Shown piece by piece: positions 61,362-64,000 of a stretch of 64,000 bases of DNA. Positions within the stretch are counted from its first letter, which is position 1. The number at the start of each line of letters is the position of its first letter. Source of the DNA: a virus. The position numbers were made by a program, and so were the translations under genes. Under the pieces are notes generated by a model. That model worked only from the letters and a program-made list of their open reading frames with translations, was not told the origin of the DNA and ran no database searches. The stretch covers positions 1 to 64,000 of the IMG/VR virus record IMGVR_UViG_3300022752_002410. One strand, 5' to 3'.

Positions 61362-62442
61362 TTTGGAAAGTGTTTCCACTCGATATACCGTCGAGTGGAA
61401 ATGGTCACTTCCTGAAAAACTAAGGAATCTAGGACATGAAGTTGAAGTTATTTCTGGTCCGGAAGATATTCCTCGAGCCACTACTCCTGGTGCCTTTCTT
61501 AACTTTGGTGGTACTAATATCTATAAGTCTAGACAGGTTGAACAGGTCAGTAGATTATTTTGCGAGGGACGCATCTCATCTGGCGACCATTTTATTTTTA
61601 CTGATGCTTGGCATCCGGGGATCATAAACCTCAAATATATGAGTGAACTATTACAGATTCCTGTAAAAATTCACGCACTTTGGCACGCCGGTAGTTATGA
61701 TCCGCAGGACTTTTTGGGCAGGCTTATTGGAGATGCTGCTTGGGTAAGACACGCTGAGAAGAGTTTCTTCCACGCTGTGGACCATAACTACTTTGCCACA
61801 AACTTTCATATTGAAATGTTTATGCGTAATCTTCTTAACGATGGCATGGAAACAGAAAATCCATGGTTTGAAGAAGATATCCACGATGTGTTGGCAGGCA
61901 AGTATCCTAAAATCACAAGATGTGGTTGGCCCATGGAATATATGGACGCTATATTGGCTCCATATAAAGGTACACCAAAGCGTGACCTAATCCTATTCCC
62001 ACATCGTATAGCACCAGAAAAACAAGTTGATATTTTTAAAGACTTGGCCACACACTTGCCTCAATATGAATTTGTTGTTTGCCAAGAACAAAACTTAACC
62101 AAACAAGAATATCATAAACTATTGGCCCAGGCTAAAATAGTATTTTCAGCAAATCTACAGGAAACATTAGGTATTAGTTGTTATGAAGGCTGCGTACTTG
62201 ATGCTATTCCCATGGTACCAGATCGACTAAGTTATAAAGAAATGTATTTTGACGTATTCAAATATGCTACTGAAATGACTGAAGATTGGGAAAGATACAC
62301 TGTACATAGACATAAACTTTGTTATACCATAATACAACATATGTATAATTATGATACGCGGCTAAAACTCATACAACAACAAAAGGAGAGCCTCAGTGAA
62401 CGATTCTTCACAGCCCAAGGACTTTACGATAACCTCAACTGA
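61339..62442 (+). CDS. Glycosyltransferase, GT4-like
   Basis: This 367-residue protein has a GT-B layout: an N-terminal FLIDLESVSTRY domain and a C-terminal donor domain with LILFPHRIAPEKQVDIFKDL and SANLQETLGISCYEG, the Glu-x7-Glu donor motif. ATG 61339 lies inside the preceding gene. Acceptor unknown. Confidence 0.75.
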   Translation: MSRIFLIDLESVSTRYTVEWKWSLPEKLRNLGHEVEVISGPEDIPRATTPGAFLNFGGTNIYKSRQVEQVSRLFCEGRISSGDHFIFTDAWHPGIINLKYMSELLQIPVKIHALWHAGSYDPQDFLGRLIGDAAWVRHAEKSFFHAVDHNYFATNFHIEMFMRNLLNDGMETENPWFEEDIHDVLAGKYPKITRCGWPMEYMDAILAPYKGTPKRDLILFPHRIAPEKQVDIFKDLATHLPQYEFVVCQEQNLTKQEYHKLLAQAKIVFSANLQETLGISCYEGCVLDAIPMVPDRLSYKEMYFDVFKYATEMTEDWERYTVHRHKLCYTIIQHMYNYDTRLKLIQQQKESLSERFFTAQGLYDNLN

Positions 62443-62827
62443 TACTACACAAGATAATAGTTTCACAATCACTTTAGATGATATAAAAACTATTGATCTT
62501 AATAGTTATATTACTATGAATAGTTCTGGTTCAGATACTATTACATTGACTGGAACTGGTGGTACTACCAGTAACTATATATGGCCTACTCTTGGCACTG
62601 ATCAAATTGCTACATTAACTACAGGACAGATTGGCACTATTGATCCTAGTAATTGGGTTACCATACAACCTTGGAACCCTGTTGCCTTTAAGGATAACTG
62701 GCCAGAATGGTTTAAAATACAAAATATGCGTAAGCAATATCCCAGTCTTGATAAGGCCCTAACTCAACTTGAAACTGTTTATAACCTAGTTAAAGATGAT
62801 TATGATAATCCAACGCCTAAAAGATAA
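62396..62827 (+). CDS. Hypothetical virion-like protein
   Basis: The start is GTG 62396, with AAGGAGAG just upstream. The 143-residue protein has a Thr/Ser-rich beta-prone half (DTITLTGTGGTTSNYIWP) and a helical half (WPEWFKIQNMRKQYPSLDKA). Possibly a structural protein; function unknown. Confidence 0.55.
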   Translation: MNDSSQPKDFTITSTDTTQDNSFTITLDDIKTIDLNSYITMNSSGSDTITLTGTGGTTSNYIWPTLGTDQIATLTTGQIGTIDPSNWVTIQPWNPVAFKDNWPEWFKIQNMRKQYPSLDKALTQLETVYNLVKDDYDNPTPKR

Positions 62828-63281
62828 ATTAAACGAACTTATGGTCCGTTTAGATCGTAAGCGTATTATACTAGACAGACAAAGTGAGGAACCATATCTT
62901 GTGCGTTATTATGTGTTCCTAAAAGATCGTAAGCGGTTTCCTTTCAACATTTTTGTACATAAGTTTCTCAAGAGTGATCCAGACGATGTACACGATCACC
63001 CTTGGCCTTATTTTACATTGATACTTCGTGGTGGTTACTATGAATACGTTCCTATATTCGATTCTAATGAAAAGAAGGTCGGAGAAAATAAGCATTGGAG
63101 AGGACCTGGTCATTTCCGCTATAATCATTCTCATAGTTTTCATCGTATAGAATTAAAACAAGATGTAGAATGTTGGACTATGTTTATGCCCGGTCCACAG
63201 CGTAAGGAATGGGGATTTTTAGTAGATAATAAATGGATACCAAATGAGCAATACTTTCAACTCCGCAAATCAAATACTTAA
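62796..63281 (+). CDS. Cupin-like protein
   Basis: This 161-residue protein has DDVHDHPWPYFTLILRGGYY and FRYNHSHSFHRIEL, two His-containing cupin motifs, then CWTMFMPGPQRKEWGF. Possible metal-dependent sugar epimerase or dioxygenase; substrate unknown. ATG 62796 or 62802. Confidence 0.65.
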   Translation: MIMIIQRLKDKLNELMVRLDRKRIILDRQSEEPYLVRYYVFLKDRKRFPFNIFVHKFLKSDPDDVHDHPWPYFTLILRGGYYEYVPIFDSNEKKVGENKHWRGPGHFRYNHSHSFHRIELKQDVECWTMFMPGPQRKEWGFLVDNKWIPNEQYFQLRKSNT

Positions 63282-63561
63282 AATCACTAATGGTTCAGCA
63301 GGATGGGTCAGTAACGATAATGGCTATACTATCAGTCCAAATGTCACATTCAATAATGATTCTTCATCCTTAGAAGTCAAGGGTAAGATCATACATAATG
63401 GTAGAGACTTGGAAGAAAGATTACAAACTATAGAACAAGTATTACAGATTCCAGAACGTGATATAGAATTAGAAAAGAAATGTCCTAAACTTAAACGATT
63501 ATTTGAAGAGTATATTAAAGAATTAAGCAAACGCCGTATGTGGGAAGAACTAAAAAAATGA
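63244..63561 (+). CDS. Small hypothetical protein
   Basis: This 105-residue protein has a beta-prone N-terminus (GWVSNDNGYTISPNVTF) and a coiled C-terminus (IPERDIELEKKCPKLKRLFE). Possibly a fibre- or baseplate-related small protein. Function unknown. Confidence 0.5.
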   Translation: MSNTFNSANQILKITNGSAGWVSNDNGYTISPNVTFNNDSSSLEVKGKIIHNGRDLEERLQTIEQVLQIPERDIELEKKCPKLKRLFEEYIKELSKRRMWEELKK

Positions 63562-63746
63562 ATAGAGACGAAGATTTAAAACGGATGAAAGAATTGTTTG
63601 AACCTATTGACAAAACTATCATGATGTGCGATAATGTTAATGATTTATTAATGATGGCCAGTTGTATGATGGTAACTGCCAAATCCATTTATGATAATCA
63701 TTTGGGTATAGAAAATCGTAAAAAGATGTTTAAGGATCTAACATGA
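63558..63746 (+). CDS. Small hypothetical helical protein
   Basis: This 62-residue protein (MNRDEDLKRMKELFEPIDKT) is helical and Met-rich. The ATG overlaps the preceding stop (ATGA), which favours it over GTG 63540. Function unknown. Confidence 0.5.
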   Translation: MNRDEDLKRMKELFEPIDKTIMMCDNVNDLLMMASCMMVTAKSIYDNHLGIENRKKMFKDLT

Positions 63747-64000
63747 ATGACTTAGAAAGGGCATTAGATGAAAAAACTGTTCCATGGACAGAAATCGAGT
63801 TTAGAACTAAACACTTCTGGATCTTTAAAGACGCATATCCAGTTACCCCGGGGCATTTGTTATTTGTGCCTACCTATCAAACAACGGAATGCCTATATGC
63901 CTGCTTCCAAGCAGCATATCAATGGGGCTACGATGGTATCGACAACGAACACTGGGACGGATTTAACATTGGCCAAAACTGTGGGACTGCTGCTGGTCAA
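63743..64000 (+). CDS. HIT-family protein (partial, runs off window)
   Basis: From ATG 63743 the frame is open to the window end (86 codons). FWIFKDAYPVTPGHLLFVPT and FNIGQNCGTAAGQ match HIT hydrolases just before the HxHxH triad, which would lie beyond the edge. HIT proteins cleave nucleoside phosphoramidates and Ap4A-like molecules. Confidence 0.75.
   Translation, partial: MNDLERALDEKTVPWTEIEFRTKHFWIFKDAYPVTPGHLLFVPTYQTTECLYACFQAAYQWGYDGIDNEHWDGFNIGQNCGTAAGQ

Overview
The window is a dense, AT-rich, almost entirely plus-strand stretch of a T4-like (contractile-tail) bacteriophage genome. The hallmark genes are a family B DNA polymerase (gp43-like, 52278-54947), a sliding clamp (gp45-like, 54990-55724), a clamp-loader ATPase (gp44-like, 27889-28809), a DsbA-like dsDNA-binding protein, a GroES/gp31-like co-chaperonin, PhoH, very large tail fibre genes and T4-type late promoters (TATAAATA and GATAAATA variants). 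The gene content (PhoH, UvsE, peptide deformylase, IscA-type carrier, DUF2452, GH19 endolysin with a spanin pair) resembles T4-like phages of aquatic Gram-negative bacteria. The host cannot be named from the sequence. I saw no tRNA, rRNA, CRISPR or insertion sequence. No stretch over 300 bases lacks a gene; the largest gap is about 150 bases (30004-30152).

Layout. 1-10.6 kb: tail of an upstream gene (possibly DNA ligase), a Bax-inhibitor-1-like membrane protein, a split heptose kinase/nucleotidyltransferase pair, a tail-fibre-like gene, queD, then sugar genes (GT8-like transferase, UDP-glucuronate decarboxylase, SDR) and uvsE. Two small minus-strand genes follow. 10.6-26.5 kb: IscA-type carrier and a tail fibre/adhesin block dominated by a 2372-residue protein, with a DUF616-like glycosyltransferase inside it. 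26.7-30 kb: DnaE-like fragment, GroES, clamp loader, DUF2452, phoH on the minus strand. 30.1-35.3 kb: lysis region with GH19 endolysin, i-spanin and o-spanin candidates, a repeat lipoprotein and membrane proteins. 35.3-39.5 kb: proteostasis block (DnaJ-like, peptide deformylase, ClpA-like unfoldase). 39.5-51.7 kb: an unusual late cluster whose proteins mostly begin with a short motif like the T4 capsid-targeting sequence, often followed by an (I/L)-x-E site of the kind cut by T4 prohead protease. 51.7-64 kb: replication genes, a DpdA-like DNA transglycosylase, sugar-metabolism oxidoreductases, a PD-(D/E)xK-like nuclease, a second T-fold protein, a GT4-like glycosyltransferase, a cupin and a HIT protein cut by the window end.

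How the genes fit together. The strongest candidate for an undescribed system is the 39.5-51.7 kb cluster. About twelve proteins carry the N-terminal tag, including a nucleotidyltransferase fused to a ligase-like domain, an NMN-adenylyltransferase-like protein, peptidoglycan-binding-like proteins and very basic proteins. Two of them contain a second internal copy of the tag at an in-frame ATG with an upstream Shine-Dalgarno-like sequence. I infer a set of proteins packaged in the head and delivered with the DNA. A second theme is 7-deazaguanine DNA modification: QueD, a TGT/DpdA-like enzyme with both catalytic aspartates, and another QueD-like T-fold protein. A third is regulation by RNA structure: tandem 8-nucleotide-loop hairpins before gp43 that copy the T4 gp43 operator geometry, a hairpin covering the phoH Shine-Dalgarno, and a switch-like leader before queD.
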